Positions 26,105 through 37,407 of a DNA stretch of 64,000 nt are shown here, piece by piece (positions within the stretch are counted from its first letter, which is position 1; each line of letters begins with the position of its first letter). Location: contig NZ_BMOV01000002.1 in NCBI RefSeq assembly GCF_014647255.1, forward strand, positions 124,001-188,000, in the 5' to 3' direction. A program made the translations under genes and the position numbers. The notes under the pieces were generated by a model, which saw nothing but the letters and a program-made list of their open reading frames with translations, had not been told where the DNA came from and ran no database searches. Source of the DNA: Iodidimonas muriae. GTDB lineage: Bacteria; Pseudomonadota; Alphaproteobacteria; Sphingomonadales; Rhodothalassiaceae.

Positions 26105-26470
26105 ATGGCACGCGTTAAACGGGGTGTGACCACCCATGCCCGCCACAAAAAAGTTATCGACCAAGCCGCCGGTTTCCGCGGTCGTCGTAAAAACACATTC
26201 CGCACCGCCACACAGGCTGTGGAAAAGTCTTTGCAATATGCCTACCGGGATCGCCGGACCAAAAAGCGCAATTTCCGCGCCCTTTGGATTCAGCGCATCA
26301 ATGCCGGTGTGCGTCTTTATGGCCTCACCTATGGCCGCTTCATGCATGGCCTGAAACTGGCCGGGATCGAGCTGGACCGCAAAGTGCTGTCCGATCTTGC
26401 CGTGCGCGAAGAAGCCGCCTTTAAGGCGCTTGTCGATCAAGCCGAGGCAGCCCTGAAAAAGGCCGCGTAA
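26105..26470 (+). CDS. rplT: 50S ribosomal protein L20
   Basis: A 121-residue L20, an early 23S rRNA-binding assembly protein. It shows [16 protein letters not shown], the [11 protein letters not shown] stretch and [11 protein letters not shown]. It is co-transcribed with rpmI. A strong hairpin terminator lies 46 bases downstream. Confidence 0.99.
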   Translation: MARVKRGVTTHARHKKVIDQAAGFRGRRKNTFRTATQAVEKSLQYAYRDRRTKKRNFRALWIQRINAGVRLYGLTYGRFMHGLKLAGIELDRKVLSDLAVREEAAFKALVDQAEAALKKAA

Positions 26471-26516
26471 CCAAACCCGCATCCGCGGTGTTTGACACGT
26501 CGTCTCAGATAATTAG

Positions 26517-26544
26517 GGGGCTTCCCGGCCGGGGAGCCCCTTTT
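26517..26544 (+). terminator. Intrinsic terminator between rplT and pheS
   Basis: A 10-bp stem GGGGCTTCCC (26517-26526) / GGGGAGCCCC (26531-26540), one G-T pair, loop GGCC, followed by TTTT. It ends rpmI-rplT or partly attenuates read-through into pheST. No Phe-rich leader peptide was found before it. Confidence 0.85.
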
Positions 26545-26606
26545 GCTTGTCCCGACATTTGAAGAACACCCCGACACGCATCACAGACCCATTACATCAA
26601 GCGAGC

Positions 26607-27683
26607 ATGGATATGAGCGAGCAGCTGGAACACAGCCTTCTGGCCGATATTGAACAGGCCGCCTCCCCCGACGCTTTGGAAGCGGTTCGGGTGAAAGCCT
26701 TGGGCAAGAAGGGCCTTGTCACCCAGGAAATGAAGCAGCTTGGGGCCATGACGCCCGAGCAGCGCAAAGAAGCGGGCCCGGCGCTCAATCAATTGAAAAC
26801 ACGCATCATGGATGCCATCGCTTTGAAAAAAGCGGCGCTCGAAGCGGCGGCGCTCGATCAGCGTTTGGCGCAAGAGCGTCAGGATATGACATTGCCGGTG
26901 TCCCCCCGTCGGCAAGGGCGCATCCATCCCATCACCCAAGTGCTTGATGAACTGTCGGAAGTGTTCGCCGATCTGGGCTTTGCGGTCGCCGAAGGGCCGC
27001 ATATCGAAGATGATTTCCATAATTTTACGGCGCTCAATATCCCCGAGCACCATCCGGCCCGGCAAATGCACGATACCTTCTATCTGCGCCCGGACGCCAA
27101 TGGCGAGCGCAAGGTGTTGCGCACCCATACCTCGCCGGTGCAGATCCGCACCATGCTGAATGAAAAGCCGCCCCTGCGCATCATTGCACCGGGCCGCACC
27201 TTCCGTTCCGACTCGGATGCCACCCACACCCCCATGTTCCATCAGGTGGAAGGGCTGGTGGTGGACCGCAACACCCATATGGGCCATCTGAAGGGCTGCC
27301 TTGAAGCATGGCTCAGTGCGTTCTTTGAGGTGGACCGGGTGCGTATGCGCTTTCGGCCAAGCTATTTTCCCTTCACCGAGCCTTCGGCAGAGGTAGACAT
27401 CAATTGCGCATGGCGGGATGGCGCTTTGGTGGTGGGCGAAGGCGATGATTGGCTGGAAGTTCTGGGCTGCGGCATGGTCAATCCCCGTGTGCTCAGCGCC
27501 TGCGGCCTTGATCCCGATGAATTTCAGGGCTTTGCCTTCGGGGCGGGGCTCGACCGCTTGGCCATGTTGAAATATGGCATGACCGATTTACGGCCCTTCT
27601 TTGAAGGGGATGTGCGCTGGCTCGATCATTATGGATTCGCGCCGCTGGAGGTGCCGACGCTGGCCGGAGGGTTGTCGAAATGA
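26607..27683 (+). CDS. pheS: Phenylalanyl-tRNA synthetase alpha subunit
   Basis: A 358-residue class II synthetase subunit with the catalytic site for charging tRNA-Phe. Residues 1-90 form the coiled-coil tRNA arm. Motif 2 is seen in [19 protein letters not shown] and motif 3 in [14 protein letters not shown]. The ATG at 26607 is used; ATG 26613 is equally possible, and the frame opens with a TTG at 26547 next to the terminator. It overlaps pheT by 4 bases. Confidence 0.98.
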   Translation: MDMSEQLEHSLLADIEQAASPDALEAVRVKALGKKGLVTQEMKQLGAMTPEQRKEAGPALNQLKTRIMDAIALKKAALEAAALDQRLAQERQDMTLPVSPRRQGRIHPITQVLDELSEVFADLGFAVAEGPHIEDDFHNFTALNIPEHHPARQMHDTFYLRPDANGERKVLRTHTSPVQIRTMLNEKPPLRIIAPGRTFRSDSDATHTPMFHQVEGLVVDRNTHMGHLKGCLEAWLSAFFEVDRVRMRFRPSYFPFTEPSAEVDINCAWRDGALVVGEGDDWLEVLGCGMVNPRVLSACGLDPDEFQGFAFGAGLDRLAMLKYGMTDLRPFFEGDVRWLDHYGFAPLEVPTLAGGLSK

Positions 27684-30070
27684 AATTCACATTAAGCTGG
27701 CTTAAACAGCATCTTGAAACCGAAGCATCCCTTGCCGAGATCACAGACACCCTGACCCGCATCGGCCTTGAAGTAGAAGGTGTGGACGACCCGCGTGAGG
27801 CTTTGGCCCCGTTCAAGGTGGCCCATGTCATCGCCGCCGATCCGCACCCCGATGCCGACCGCTTGCGCGTGTGCAAGGTGGACACCGGCAAAGGCATCAT
27901 TCAGGTGGTTTGCGGCGCCCCCAATGCGCGGGCAGGCATGAAGGGTGTGTTTGCACCGCCCGGCTCTTATGTGCCGGGGATCGACATGACCCTGAAACCG
28001 GCGAAAATTCGCGGTGTCGATTCGTCGGGCATGCTGTGTTCCGAACGGGAAATGATGCTGTCCGATGAACATGATGGCATTATCGAACTGGATGCTGATG
28101 CCCCCATCGGCGCGTCCTTCGCTGAAATCGCCGGTCTTGATGATCCGGTGATCGATATTGCCATCACCCCCAATCATCCCGATGCTTTGGGCGTTTCCGG
28201 CATTGCGCGGGATCTGGCCGCCGCCGGTCTGGGTCGGGTGATCACGCCCGAGATTGCGCCTGTCGCTGGCACATTCGATTGCCCCATCGCCATCGAGACC
28301 GATGCACCAAACGCCTGCCCGGTCTTTGCCGGCCGGCTGATCCGGGGCGTGAAAAACGGCCCCAGCCCCCAATGGCTGCAGCAGCGTTTGAAGGCCATCG
28401 GCCTGCGTCCCATTTCCTTGCTGGTGGATCTGACCAATTTCCTGACCTATGACCGCGCCCGCCCCCTGCATGTTTATGATGCAGCGAAAATCGGCACCAC
28501 GGTGCATGCCCGCCTGGCACAGCCCGGCGAAAAAGTGGCGGCCCTTGACGGCCAAACCTATGAAACGGCAGGCGGTGAATGTCTGATTGCCGACGATAAC
28601 GGGCCATTGGGCTTTGGCGGCGTCATGGGCGGCGAGGCCTCTGGCGTCAGTGCCGATACCGTGGATGTGCTTGTGGAATCCGCATGGTTCGAACCCGTAC
28701 AAACCGCGCAAACAGGGCGGCGCCTAGGCATCGATTCAGATGCCCGCTACCGCTTTGAACGCGGCGTTGACCCGGCCTTTGTGATACCGGGGCTAGAGCT
28801 TATCACCCGCATGATCCTTGATCTGGCTGGCGGAGAGGCGAGCCGGATCGTGGTGGCCGGAACCGTGCCCACCCCTGATAAACGCATTGCTTTCAACCCG
28901 TCGCGCGTTGCCAGCCTTGGGGGGCTTGATCTACCCGAAAGCCGCTCCCGCGCGATTTTGGAAAGCCTTGGCTTTGGCTGGGAACAAAGCGATGAAGGGA
29001 TCATGGTTCGCGTGCCCAGCTGGCGGCCCGATGTGGACGGTGAAGCCGATCTGGTGGAAGATATCCTGCGCATCGAAGGCTATGACAAAGTGCCGTCTGT
29101 GGCGCTGCCACGATTGCATGATGTGGCCCGCCCGACCCTGACTCTGGGGCAAAGCCGGGCCCGTTCTGTAAAACGGTGTCTGGCCCTTGAAGGGCTGTTT
29201 GAAGCCGTCACCTGGTCGTTCATGGACAGCACCACCGCCCGGGCCTTTGGCGGCCATGATGATCTGATGCTGGAAAATCCCATTTCCTCGGAATTGGATA
29301 TGATGCGCCCCAGCCTTGTGCCCAATCTGGTGCAAGCCGCAGGCCGCAACCGCGATCGCGGCGCAGGATCGGTGGCCCTGTTCGAAGTTGGACCGGCTTA
29401 TTGCGGCACCAAGCCCGAAGATCAAAGCCTGATCGCTGCCAGCGTGCGTCTGGGCGTAACCGGCGCCCGCCATTGGCGCAACTCGTCGCGTGAGGTGGAT
29501 GCCTATGATGCCAAGGCCGATGCCATCGCCGCACTGGCAGCCGCCGGAGCACCGGTGGAAAATTTACAAGTCTTCGACGGTGCTCCCCACTGGTACCATC
29601 CGGGCCGGTCGGGAACATTGCGCTTGGGCCCAAAGCGCATTCTTGCTGCGTTCGGGGAAATGCATCCCAATGCCTTGGCAGATCTGGATGTGAAAGGCCC
29701 CGTGGTGGCAGCCGAAGTCTATCTGGACCAGATCCCCGAGCCAAAACGCAAAGGCGGGCGTAGCCGGGCGGCCCTGCGCCTGTTGAACCTGCCTGCGGTG
29801 GAGCGCGATTTTGCGTTCCTCATCGACCGCGATATAGATGTGGGAACCGTGATCAAAGCGGCGAAAAGTGCCGATAAACGGCATATCGAATCGGTGGATG
29901 TGTTCGACATTTATGAGGGCAAAGGGGTTGCGCCGGAGTCAAAATCTGTGGCGATCGCGGCCAGATTACAACCCCAGGAAAAAACATTTACAGAAAGCGA
30001 AATAGAAGCGATTTGCGCGAAAATCGTCGCTATGGTTGAGAAAGCCACAGGGGGTACCCTTCGCCGCTAA
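27680..30070 (+). CDS. pheT: Phenylalanyl-tRNA synthetase beta subunit
   Basis: A 796-residue subunit. Order: B1 and OB-fold tRNA-binding domain (about 40-150, [20 protein letters not shown]), B3/B4 editing domain (about 210-390) which removes misacylated Tyr, B5 domain (about 400-475), catalytic-like domain, and the C-terminal FDX-ACB anticodon-binding domain (about 700-796, [14 protein letters not shown]). Length is typical of the bacterial protein. Coupled to pheS by ATGA. Confidence 0.98.
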   Translation: MKFTLSWLKQHLETEASLAEITDTLTRIGLEVEGVDDPREALAPFKVAHVIAADPHPDADRLRVCKVDTGKGIIQVVCGAPNARAGMKGVFAPPGSYVPGIDMTLKPAKIRGVDSSGMLCSEREMMLSDEHDGIIELDADAPIGASFAEIAGLDDPVIDIAITPNHPDALGVSGIARDLAAAGLGRVITPEIAPVAGTFDCPIAIETDAPNACPVFAGRLIRGVKNGPSPQWLQQRLKAIGLRPISLLVDLTNFLTYDRARPLHVYDAAKIGTTVHARLAQPGEKVAALDGQTYETAGGECLIADDNGPLGFGGVMGGEASGVSADTVDVLVESAWFEPVQTAQTGRRLGIDSDARYRFERGVDPAFVIPGLELITRMILDLAGGEASRIVVAGTVPTPDKRIAFNPSRVASLGGLDLPESRSRAILESLGFGWEQSDEGIMVRVPSWRPDVDGEADLVEDILRIEGYDKVPSVALPRLHDVARPTLTLGQSRARSVKRCLALEGLFEAVTWSFMDSTTARAFGGHDDLMLENPISSELDMMRPSLVPNLVQAAGRNRDRGAGSVALFEVGPAYCGTKPEDQSLIAASVRLGVTGARHWRNSSREVDAYDAKADAIAALAAAGAPVENLQVFDGAPHWYHPGRSGTLRLGPKRILAAFGEMHPNALADLDVKGPVVAAEVYLDQIPEPKRKGGRSRAALRLLNLPAVERDFAFLIDRDIDVGTVIKAAKSADKRHIESVDVFDIYEGKGVAPESKSVAIAARLQPQEKTFTESEIEAICAKIVAMVEKATGGTLRR

Positions 30071-30171
30071 GACTCTGCTAACCTTTTTTTGTCAGGATGA
30101 AATCTGTCTAGGGTGGGCGTATTGCGCCCTTCCTATTCCGGTGTCGTTTTAATGTGCGGACCCATAATTCT

Positions 30172-31203
30172 ATGGCCTCGTCTCGGCAGAAAAAAGCGGC
30201 TTCTCCGATGTCACTGAAAGTCCGTATGATGGCTTGGTGGCAAGGCTATGATCCTGCGGATGTGGAAAAATTGCTGGCGCGGAAAGCGGCTTTGCAACAA
30301 AGCAATGTGCCTGAAGATCCGCCCAAACCTCCCGCTTCTCCAGCCAAACCGGCACCGGACGTTTCCCCCGAAGATCTGGAATTGCCTTTCGATCCATGGG
30401 ATTCAAACCGGGTAGAAATTGCGCAATATATCTGGGGCGAGGGATATTGCGGTCCCGGCGGCCCCGAGCATGTGATTTCGGTCAGCAAATTGCTGGCCTT
30501 GTCGCCGGAAATGAGCTTGCTTGAAATTGGCGCGAATCTGGGCGGGCCAGCCCGCACCCTTGCCGATAAATTCGGCGCCTGGGTAACCGGCTATGAAACG
30601 TCGGAGCGCTTGGTAAAGCTCGCCAATGAAAAATCGCTGATGGCCGGCATGGCGAAAAAGGCCGACATCAAGCACTTTTCCACAGAAGAGATCGACAGTT
30701 TCGGACGCAATTTCGATCGGGCCTTCGCAAAAGAAGCCTTTTTCACCATTGAAAACAAAGCCCGAATGATGGGGCTGGTGGAAGCACATCTGAAGCCTTC
30801 TGGCCTGTTTTTGATGACGGACTTCGTGCTTGGCTCCGATAATGTTCTTGGCAAGGAAAGCTATCGTCAATGGCGCGAATCGGAACAGGAAAAACGCCGC
30901 CCCTTTATGGTGACTTCGGCAGAATTGGTGGATCTGGCGAAAAAGGCCCGCTTCAATATCCGGGTCAGTGAAAATATCACCCCCACCTATATCGATCTGA
31001 TCAACAAAGCCTGGGCCGGAGCCGATAAAGTGGCGGCGCAATTATCCCGACAAGAAGATGGCGACGCACTGTTGCAGGCCCTTTTGAAAGAGGCGGAATT
31101 CTGGTCTTTGCGCCGCCGTATGATGGAAAGCGGCGATTTGCAGGTCTGGCGTTTGCTGGCCAGCAAGAAATCCGAAAAGCCGTCCATGATGTCCAATTGG
31201 TAA
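30172..31203 (+). CDS. SAM-dependent methyltransferase
   Basis: A 343-residue protein. After a Pro-rich, probably flexible N-terminal region (residues 35-65) comes a class I methyltransferase fold. Motif I is LLEIGANLGGPARTLAD, followed by VTGYETSERLV (SAM ribose contact) and FDRAFAKEAFFTIENK. It resembles the small-molecule methyltransferases related to cyclopropane and phosphoethanolamine enzymes; the substrate is unknown. ATG 30172 is chosen; GTG 30154 and ATG 30208 are alternatives. Neighbours pheT and lepA give no hint of the pathway. Confidence 0.8.
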   Translation: MASSRQKKAASPMSLKVRMMAWWQGYDPADVEKLLARKAALQQSNVPEDPPKPPASPAKPAPDVSPEDLELPFDPWDSNRVEIAQYIWGEGYCGPGGPEHVISVSKLLALSPEMSLLEIGANLGGPARTLADKFGAWVTGYETSERLVKLANEKSLMAGMAKKADIKHFSTEEIDSFGRNFDRAFAKEAFFTIENKARMMGLVEAHLKPSGLFLMTDFVLGSDNVLGKESYRQWRESEQEKRRPFMVTSAELVDLAKKARFNIRVSENITPTYIDLINKAWAGADKVAAQLSRQEDGDALLQALLKEAEFWSLRRRMMESGDLQVWRLLASKKSEKPSMMSNW

Positions 31204-31277
31204 TATCTTAAAGAAATCGACGGCCAATAGACGAAGCCGCATTGCAGCAAGGCTGCAGCAGCGCTATATGACGCGCC

Positions 31278-33080
31278 ATGGCCAAACTGGAAAACATTCG
31301 TAATTTCGCGATTATCGCGCATATCGATCACGGCAAGTCCACGCTTGCGGATCGCCTCATTCAGGATTGCGGTGGGCTGACCAACCGCGAAATGAAGCAG
31401 CAGGTGCTCGATTCGATGGAGATCGAGCGCGAGCGGGGCATTACCATCAAGGCGCAGACCGTCCGGCTGGAATATAAAGCCGATGACGGAGAAACCTATA
31501 TCCTCAATCTGATGGATACCCCCGGGCATGTGGATTTCGCTTATGAAGTCTCGCGTTCGCTGAAAGCCTGCGAAGGCTCGCTTTTGGTGGTGGATGCAAG
31601 CCAGGGCGTAGAAGCCCAAACATTGGCCAATGTGTATCAGGCCATCGATATTGACCATGAAGTGGTTCCGGTTCTGAACAAGATCGACCTGCCCGCCGCC
31701 GAGCCGGAGCGAATCCGACGCCAAATCGAGGATGTGATCGGCATCGACGCCTCTGAAGCCATTCCGGTCTCTGCCAAAACCGGCGTCGGCGTCCATGAGG
31801 TGCTCGAAGCGCTGGTCACCAAGCTGCCCGCCCCCAAAGGCGACGCCAACAAGCCCTTGAAAGCCATGCTGGTGGATAGCTGGTACGACCCCTATCTGGG
31901 CGTTGTCGTTCTGGTCCGCGTGATGGACGGGGTGATGAAAAAAGGCATGGTGATGAAGATGATGGCCACCGGGGCCGAGCATCCCATCGACCGCGTCGGT
32001 ATTTTCTCCCCCAAGAAAACGCCGGTGGAAAGCCTTGGGCCGGGAGAAATCGGCTTTATCACTGCAGGCATCAAGGAAGTGGCCGACACCAATGTGGGCG
32101 ACACCATCACCGAAGCCAAAAAACCTTGTGCAGAGGCTTTGGCCGGATTCAAGCCGTCACAATCCGTGGTGTTTTGCGGCCTGTTCCCCGCCGATGCCGC
32201 CGATTTCGAACATCTGCGCGACAGTTTGCACAAATTACGCCTGAATGATGCCAGCTTCGAGTTTGAAGCAGAAAGCTCGGCCGCCCTGGGCTTCGGGTTC
32301 CGCTGCGGATTTCTGGGCATGTTGCATCTGGAAATCATTCAAGAGCGGCTGTACCGCGAGTTTAATCTGGATCTGATCACCACCAGCCCATCGGTGGTAT
32401 ATAAGGTTCATAAAACCGACGGGACTTTGGAAGAACTCCACAATCCTGCGGATATGCCCGACCCTGTGCGCATCGCCCATATCGAAGAACCATGGATCGA
32501 AGCCACCATCATGCTGCCCGATGAACATCTGGGCTCCGTTTTGAAGCTGTGTGAAGATCGGCGCGGCATTCAAAAACAGCTCACCTATGCTGGCAACCGG
32601 GCCATGTTGATCTATGAATTGCCGCTCAATGAAGTGGTCTATGATTTTTATGACCGCCTGAAATCCGTCAGCCGGGGCTATGCCAGCTTCGATTATCAGC
32701 TGAAGGAATATCGTCAAGGCGATCTGGTGAAGCTGTCGATTCTGGTGAATGCCGAACCGGTGGATGCGTTGGCAATGCTGGTGCATCGGTCACAGGCAGA
32801 AACCCGGGGACGGGGCTTGTGCGAACGGCTTAAGGATTTGATTCCGCGCCAAATGTTCAAAATTCCGATTCAGGCGGCCATTGGAGGCAAGGTGGTGGCG
32901 CGGGAAACAATCTCCGCTCTCCGTAAAGACGTTACCGCGAAATGTTACGGCGGAGACGTCTCACGCAAGCGGAAGTTGTTGGAAAAGCAAAAGGCGGGGA
33001 AAAAGCGTATGCGCACCTATGGCAAGGTGGAAATCCCCCATGATGCGTTCATCGCCGCCCTGAAAATGAACGATTCCTGA
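31278..33080 (+). CDS. lepA: Elongation factor 4 (LepA)
   Basis: A 600-residue translational GTPase that remodels stalled or mis-translocated ribosomes. G-motifs are [25 protein letters not shown] and [10 protein letters not shown]. The family-specific C-terminal domain ends with [20 protein letters not shown] and [11 protein letters not shown]. Length is exactly that of LepA, and EF-G domain IV is absent. No clear Shine-Dalgarno precedes the ATG. Confidence 0.99.
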   Translation: MAKLENIRNFAIIAHIDHGKSTLADRLIQDCGGLTNREMKQQVLDSMEIERERGITIKAQTVRLEYKADDGETYILNLMDTPGHVDFAYEVSRSLKACEGSLLVVDASQGVEAQTLANVYQAIDIDHEVVPVLNKIDLPAAEPERIRRQIEDVIGIDASEAIPVSAKTGVGVHEVLEALVTKLPAPKGDANKPLKAMLVDSWYDPYLGVVVLVRVMDGVMKKGMVMKMMATGAEHPIDRVGIFSPKKTPVESLGPGEIGFITAGIKEVADTNVGDTITEAKKPCAEALAGFKPSQSVVFCGLFPADAADFEHLRDSLHKLRLNDASFEFEAESSAALGFGFRCGFLGMLHLEIIQERLYREFNLDLITTSPSVVYKVHKTDGTLEELHNPADMPDPVRIAHIEEPWIEATIMLPDEHLGSVLKLCEDRRGIQKQLTYAGNRAMLIYELPLNEVVYDFYDRLKSVSRGYASFDYQLKEYRQGDLVKLSILVNAEPVDALAMLVHRSQAETRGRGLCERLKDLIPRQMFKIPIQAAIGGKVVARETISALRKDVTAKCYGGDVSRKRKLLEKQKAGKKRMRTYGKVEIPHDAFIAALKMNDS

Positions 33081-33199
33081 CCTTAAAATTCGCATTAAGT
33101 TTAGCGTTTAATATTCCTTAATACCAGCTTGTCACAATGCGACAGAATACCGGGCATGTTCGAGTGCCTGAGTCGTGGATGGTACCTGGGGTCGTAGAA

Positions 33200-35431
33200 A
33201 TGTTATCTATGCTTGGTTGGGACAAAAAGAAACTGACAGCACTTTTGCTCCGCGTTCTGACGGTGCGAAATTCTCTTTTGACAATTGTCGGCGTACTCGT
33301 TGCGGTTGTGGTGTTTTATGGAGCCATCGCTGCGCTGACTGCCCTTGACCGCCAACGGGACGCGGAATTGCAAGTGGCCGTCGGAGACGCCATCGAAGCC
33401 ATGACCCAGGCAAAACTTGCCTTGGCGGTCGAGCGGGGCGTGGTCAGCACCGCCTTGGGCTTTGATGAAGCGCCGGACCCTCAATTTTCCATGATGATGT
33501 CAAAGGAACGGGCGCAGTTCGACCGATCCTATGAAAGCCTGCACGACCATCTGGACTCCCTTCCCGATTTCCCCAATAAATCCGACCTGATGAGCGCCAT
33601 GGCAGAGGCGCAAAAGAGCTATATGACCTTGCGCGGTTCGGTCGATCGCGCCCTGATCCAGTCTGCGGATAACCGCGAATCGCGGATCGGACGGAATGCC
33701 TCCAACGCTTTGGGCGATCTGATCGAGAGCATTCTGGATGTGCGCCTTGCCCTAACCTACAGCTTTGCACCCAGCCAACCCTCTATTCAGGCCAATGGTC
33801 AGCTCAAATATCTGCTGTGGCGCATGCAGGAATATGCCTCGCGGGATTGGGCCACCATTGGCGAGTCCATGGCCTCCGGGCGCCCCTTGTCCAGCCTGAT
33901 GCTGCAAATCGTTTCCACCTATAACGGCCATGTGGAATCCGCATGGCAAGATGTGCAAGCACTGGTAAGCTCGGACCTCGTTTCCGAAGAGCTGTCGCCT
34001 TTGCTGGAAGATGTGCGCGGCACCTTTTTCGACAATTTCGGTTTGGACCGCGACGAGGTTTATGCCGCCGCCGAACTGGGTGAACCAAACCCCTTCACCG
34101 CCCTTGAGTGGATTGAAAAAGCCACCGATGCTTTGGAACCCGTTCAAACACTGGCGGAACGGGCCGGCGAACTTTCCAGCGCACAAGCCCTTGCCAATGA
34201 AGCGGCGGAAGCAGCCCAATTCTGGAAAGATGTGGTTCTCTTGGCCTTTACCCTGATGGTTGGGGCCATTTCTTTCTGGCTGGTGGTGCGGCGGATCGTG
34301 GGGCCCATGGCAAGCCTGTCCCGCACCATGGTCGAATTGTCCCAGGGCAATCTCGAAGTTCCCGTACGGGGCACCCGTCGCAGCGATGAAATTGGCGACA
34401 TGGCCCGTAGTGTTCAGGTGTTTAAAGACAATGCGGTGGAAAAAATCCGCCTCGAAACCGCGCAGCATGAAGCGGAAGAACGCCAACGTCGGGAAAGTGA
34501 AGAAGCCGAACGGGTGGCCCGCGAACGGGAAGAAGCCCAGCGCCAGCGCGAATTGGAGCGGGAAGAAGAATCGCGGCGGCAGCGCCAGGCAGAAATGCTG
34601 CAACTGGCCGATACCTTTGAAGCCTCGGTCATGCAGGTGGTGGATGGCCTCAATCAGGCCGCCAGTGAAATGGAGCATGCCGCACAAGGCCTGACGGAAA
34701 CCGCCAACGACAATGCAAGCCGGGCCAGCGTCACCTCCAAAACAGCGGACCATGCAACCAACAGCCTGCAAATGGTGGCCAGCGCCGCCGAAGAGCTGTC
34801 TGCCTCGGTGCGCGAAATTGCCTCCCAGACCAACCAATCCAGCACGTCGGCCCGCGATGCCGTGGAACGCACGGAGCGTGCCTCCGGCGATATTCGGGAA
34901 TTGGTGGATGCGGCCCAGCGAATCGGTGATGTGGTCAATCTCATCAATGATATTGCCGATCAAACCAATCTCTTGGCGCTGAACGCCACCATTGAAGCGG
35001 CACGGGCCGGGGAAGCCGGGAAAGGCTTTGCCGTCGTGGCAAGCGAAGTGAAGTCCCTGGCCAATCAAACAGCCAAAGCCACCAGCGACATTTCAGCCCA
35101 GATCGATGGCATGCAAGACGCAACGAAAAAGACCGTCGATGCCATCGAAGCGATCCGGACCATCATTGCGGAAATCGATACAACGGCGGTATCCATTGCC
35201 TCGGCGGTGGAACAGCAAGACGCCTCGACTCAGGAAATCGCCCGCAATGTTTCGGAAGTGTCGGCCGGTGCACAAGACATTTCCCGCGATATGGCCAGCC
35301 TGAATGAAGGAGCTGCCAGCAATGGCGCGGCCGCCAATCAGGTGCTTGGCTCGGCACAATCACTGGCCACCCAATCCAGTGACTTGCGCGAGCAGGTGCA
35401 ACAGTTCCTGAGTTCGATCCGCTCGTCCTAA
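33200..35431 (+). CDS. Methyl-accepting chemotaxis protein
   Basis: A 743-residue transmembrane chemoreceptor. TM1 is at about 25-46 and TM2 at about 343-364, enclosing a roughly 300-residue periplasmic, mostly helical sensor. HAMP follows (about 363-418), then a very charged Glu/Arg helix ([19 protein letters not shown]), then the signalling domain with the conserved hairpin tip [20 protein letters not shown]. It signals through CheW/CheA, which are not in this window. There is no C-terminal CheR-docking pentapeptide. ATG 33200 is preferred to ATG 33137, which adds a non-hydrophobic lead. Confidence 0.95.
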   Translation: MLSMLGWDKKKLTALLLRVLTVRNSLLTIVGVLVAVVVFYGAIAALTALDRQRDAELQVAVGDAIEAMTQAKLALAVERGVVSTALGFDEAPDPQFSMMMSKERAQFDRSYESLHDHLDSLPDFPNKSDLMSAMAEAQKSYMTLRGSVDRALIQSADNRESRIGRNASNALGDLIESILDVRLALTYSFAPSQPSIQANGQLKYLLWRMQEYASRDWATIGESMASGRPLSSLMLQIVSTYNGHVESAWQDVQALVSSDLVSEELSPLLEDVRGTFFDNFGLDRDEVYAAAELGEPNPFTALEWIEKATDALEPVQTLAERAGELSSAQALANEAAEAAQFWKDVVLLAFTLMVGAISFWLVVRRIVGPMASLSRTMVELSQGNLEVPVRGTRRSDEIGDMARSVQVFKDNAVEKIRLETAQHEAEERQRRESEEAERVAREREEAQRQRELEREEESRRQRQAEMLQLADTFEASVMQVVDGLNQAASEMEHAAQGLTETANDNASRASVTSKTADHATNSLQMVASAAEELSASVREIASQTNQSSTSARDAVERTERASGDIRELVDAAQRIGDVVNLINDIADQTNLLALNATIEAARAGEAGKGFAVVASEVKSLANQTAKATSDISAQIDGMQDATKKTVDAIEAIRTIIAEIDTTAVSIASAVEQQDASTQEIARNVSEVSAGAQDISRDMASLNEGAASNGAAANQVLGSAQSLATQSSDLREQVQQFLSSIRSS

Positions 35432-35452
35432 AATACAAGATCGCTTTCAATC

Positions 35453-35485
35453 AAAGGCCACGGCCCATGGGCTGTGGCCTTTTTT
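35453..35485 (+). terminator. Intrinsic terminator after chemoreceptor gene
   Basis: AAGGCCACGGCCC and GGGCTGTGGCCTT pair with a single wobble across a short AT-containing loop, followed by TTTT. It lies 21 bases past the stop. Confidence 0.9.
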
Positions 35486-35760
35486 ATGCGCACAAAGTCC
35501 CAAGGCGCTTTACCCGCCCCCTTAAAAAGCAAGGCAGAACGACCAACCAACCGGACGATCGGGCAATCGGATGATGATTTTTAGGAGTCCTGTCCGGACC
35601 AAAAAAGAATGGCGCGAATACCGGGCATAGAGGGGGCCTGACGGCCATCGGAGCCTAAAAGGCTACCATGCTCTTATTGTACGGGATCTGCTGCTTCAGC
35701 CAGCGCACAGCCACATTGGGCGGGGCGGCAAAAGAAAGCCGAAGCAAGTCAGAGAAAGAA
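35486..35760. other. Intergenic stretch without recognised gene
   Basis: About 275 bases between the chemoreceptor terminator and tRNA-Leu. It holds small hairpins (GTCCGGAC at about 35589; AGCC-TAAAA-GGCT at about 35651) but no open reading frame, U-tract terminator or known RNA that I can recognise. Confidence 0.5.
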
Positions 35761-35847
<87 letters not shown>

Positions 35848-36032
35848 AGGTGGGTTGTAAGGCGGCGATAGCTAATAGGCATCGCCCATCTTGTCAAGCT
35901 GCTTATTTGCCCCGCCATCAGATCTTTTTCACATCAATTGTCGTAATATGGCCAACAAGATACACTTCATCATTGGGCCTGCCTTTCTGGCCGCGAAAAA
36001 ACCCCGGATATCGGGGCTGATCGGAGGCGAAC

Positions 36033-36986
36033 ATGACCTATCCCCTGGTAACGGTTTTTGGCGGATCCGGCTTTGTAGGTCGCTATGTGGTGCAGGCTTT
36101 GGCCCGAAAGGGTTGGCGGATATGCGTGGCGGTGCGTCACCCTGATCAGGCGCTGTTTCTTTTATCGCTGGGTGCGGTGGGGCAGATCCAGACCGTTCAA
36201 GCCAATATCACCCATCCACGGTCTGTGGCCGCCGCATTGAGACGTGCCGATGCCGCGATCAATCTTGTGGGAATTCTCTATCAACGCGGATCGCAAAAAT
36301 TCCATAAGATACAAGCCGAAGGAGCGGGCCTCCTTGCCAAAGCGGCAAGCCGGGAAGGGGTGAAGTCCTTTGTGCAGATCTCTGCTATCGGAGCCGATAA
36401 AAACGCCTCCTCTCTTTATGCACAAAGCAAAGCCATGGGCGAAGAATCCGTCTATGCGGCCTTTCCCAAAGCCACCATATTGCGGCCCAGCCTTATTTTC
36501 GGCCCCGAAGACGACTTTACCAACCGCTTTGCCGCCCTTGGGAAGCGACTGCCCTTCATGCCGGTGATCTCTGGCGATACACGCTTTCAGCCGGTTTATG
36601 TGGGCGATGTGGCCAAGGCAGTGCTGGCTGTCTTGATGGGCGGGCCAGCCACCAAAGCGCGGACCTATGAGCTTGGCGGGCCGGAGATTTTTACCTTCCG
36701 ATCGCTTTTGTCGTTAATCATGGATCAAGCAGGGATTCACAAGCCCTTGCTTGACATTCCCATGCCGTTGGCGCGTCTTCAGGCGGCCTTGCTGCAATTT
36801 TTGCCCAAGCCACCCCTGACACCAGATCAACTGCGCTTGCTGATGCTGGACAATGTGGTGCAAAGCGATGCGCTGACCTTGGAAACGCTGGGAATCGCCG
36901 CCACCCCCATGGAAGCGATTTTGCCGGGATATTTCATCCGCTATCGCCCCAAAGGACAGTTTGCACGGCATCCGTCCGCCGGATGA
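36033..36986 (+). CDS. Complex I NDUFA9-like NAD(P)-binding protein
   Basis: A 317-residue atypical short-chain dehydrogenase/epimerase. The Rossmann motif is VTVFGGSGFVGRYVVQAL near the N-terminus, with INLVGIL and SAIGADKNASSLYAQSKAMG further on. It is close to the NDUFA9-like proteins that associate with respiratory complex I, where the bound NADPH is structural rather than catalytic. In alphaproteobacteria these genes often lie beside uppP, as here. The usual YxxxK is present as YAQSK. Whether it joins complex I is inference. Confidence 0.88.
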   Translation: MTYPLVTVFGGSGFVGRYVVQALARKGWRICVAVRHPDQALFLLSLGAVGQIQTVQANITHPRSVAAALRRADAAINLVGILYQRGSQKFHKIQAEGAGLLAKAASREGVKSFVQISAIGADKNASSLYAQSKAMGEESVYAAFPKATILRPSLIFGPEDDFTNRFAALGKRLPFMPVISGDTRFQPVYVGDVAKAVLAVLMGGPATKARTYELGGPEIFTFRSLLSLIMDQAGIHKPLLDIPMPLARLQAALLQFLPKPPLTPDQLRLLMLDNVVQSDALTLETLGIAATPMEAILPGYFIRYRPKGQFARHPSAG

Positions 36987-37200
36987 CCTGAAAAGGCGGC
37001 ACGCCCTGCCGGGTCGAATATTCCGTTTGCTGCAAAAACCACATAGTCCCCATGCCGTACCGCCAGGCTTTCCGGCCTTCAGCGCATTTGGCCCAAAGCT
37101 TGCTAAGGCTTTCCAAGAAGGATCATCCTTTGCGACCCACCACCGGGCTTGGCCAGAATGACAAGCCATCTGAAAAAGTGACAGACCAACAGGCCAAGCT
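36987..37200. other. Intergenic stretch after NDUFA9-like gene
   Basis: No convincing gene or terminator. The open frames here have irregular composition and no ribosome-binding site. Confidence 0.4.
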
Positions 37201-37383
37201 ATGTCCAACCAACCTTACGAAACGAACCGCCTGTCCTTAAAGGGCCATGACTGTGATGAAAGAGCCAAGACGCACAGCATCCCCCAAAGCCGGGGCACCC
37301 ATCCGGCGATGAGCGACGCGGAACGTCGCCGCACGGCACGATTGATCGCTCTTTCCTTACGCCGCGCGGTAACCCCTAGCTGA
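37201..37383 (+). CDS. Small basic hypothetical protein (doubtful)
   Basis: A 60-residue frame from an ATG at 37201, rich in Arg, Ser and Ala, with no signal peptide or membrane span. The C-terminal half (SDAERRRTARLIALSLRRA) could form a basic helix. Only a weak AGG lies upstream. It fills a gap between convergent genes and does not overlap them. It is listed as possible only, and could be chance. Confidence 0.3.
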   Translation: MSNQPYETNRLSLKGHDCDERAKTHSIPQSRGTHPAMSDAERRRTARLIALSLRRAVTPS

Positions 37384-37407
37384 AGGCTGAACATCAAACG
37401 CAGGCGT

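Noticed and set aside
33752-35068. Minus-strand open frame opposite the chemoreceptor
   Set aside because: Reverse of a conserved signalling domain; repetitive Gly/His/Phe composition.
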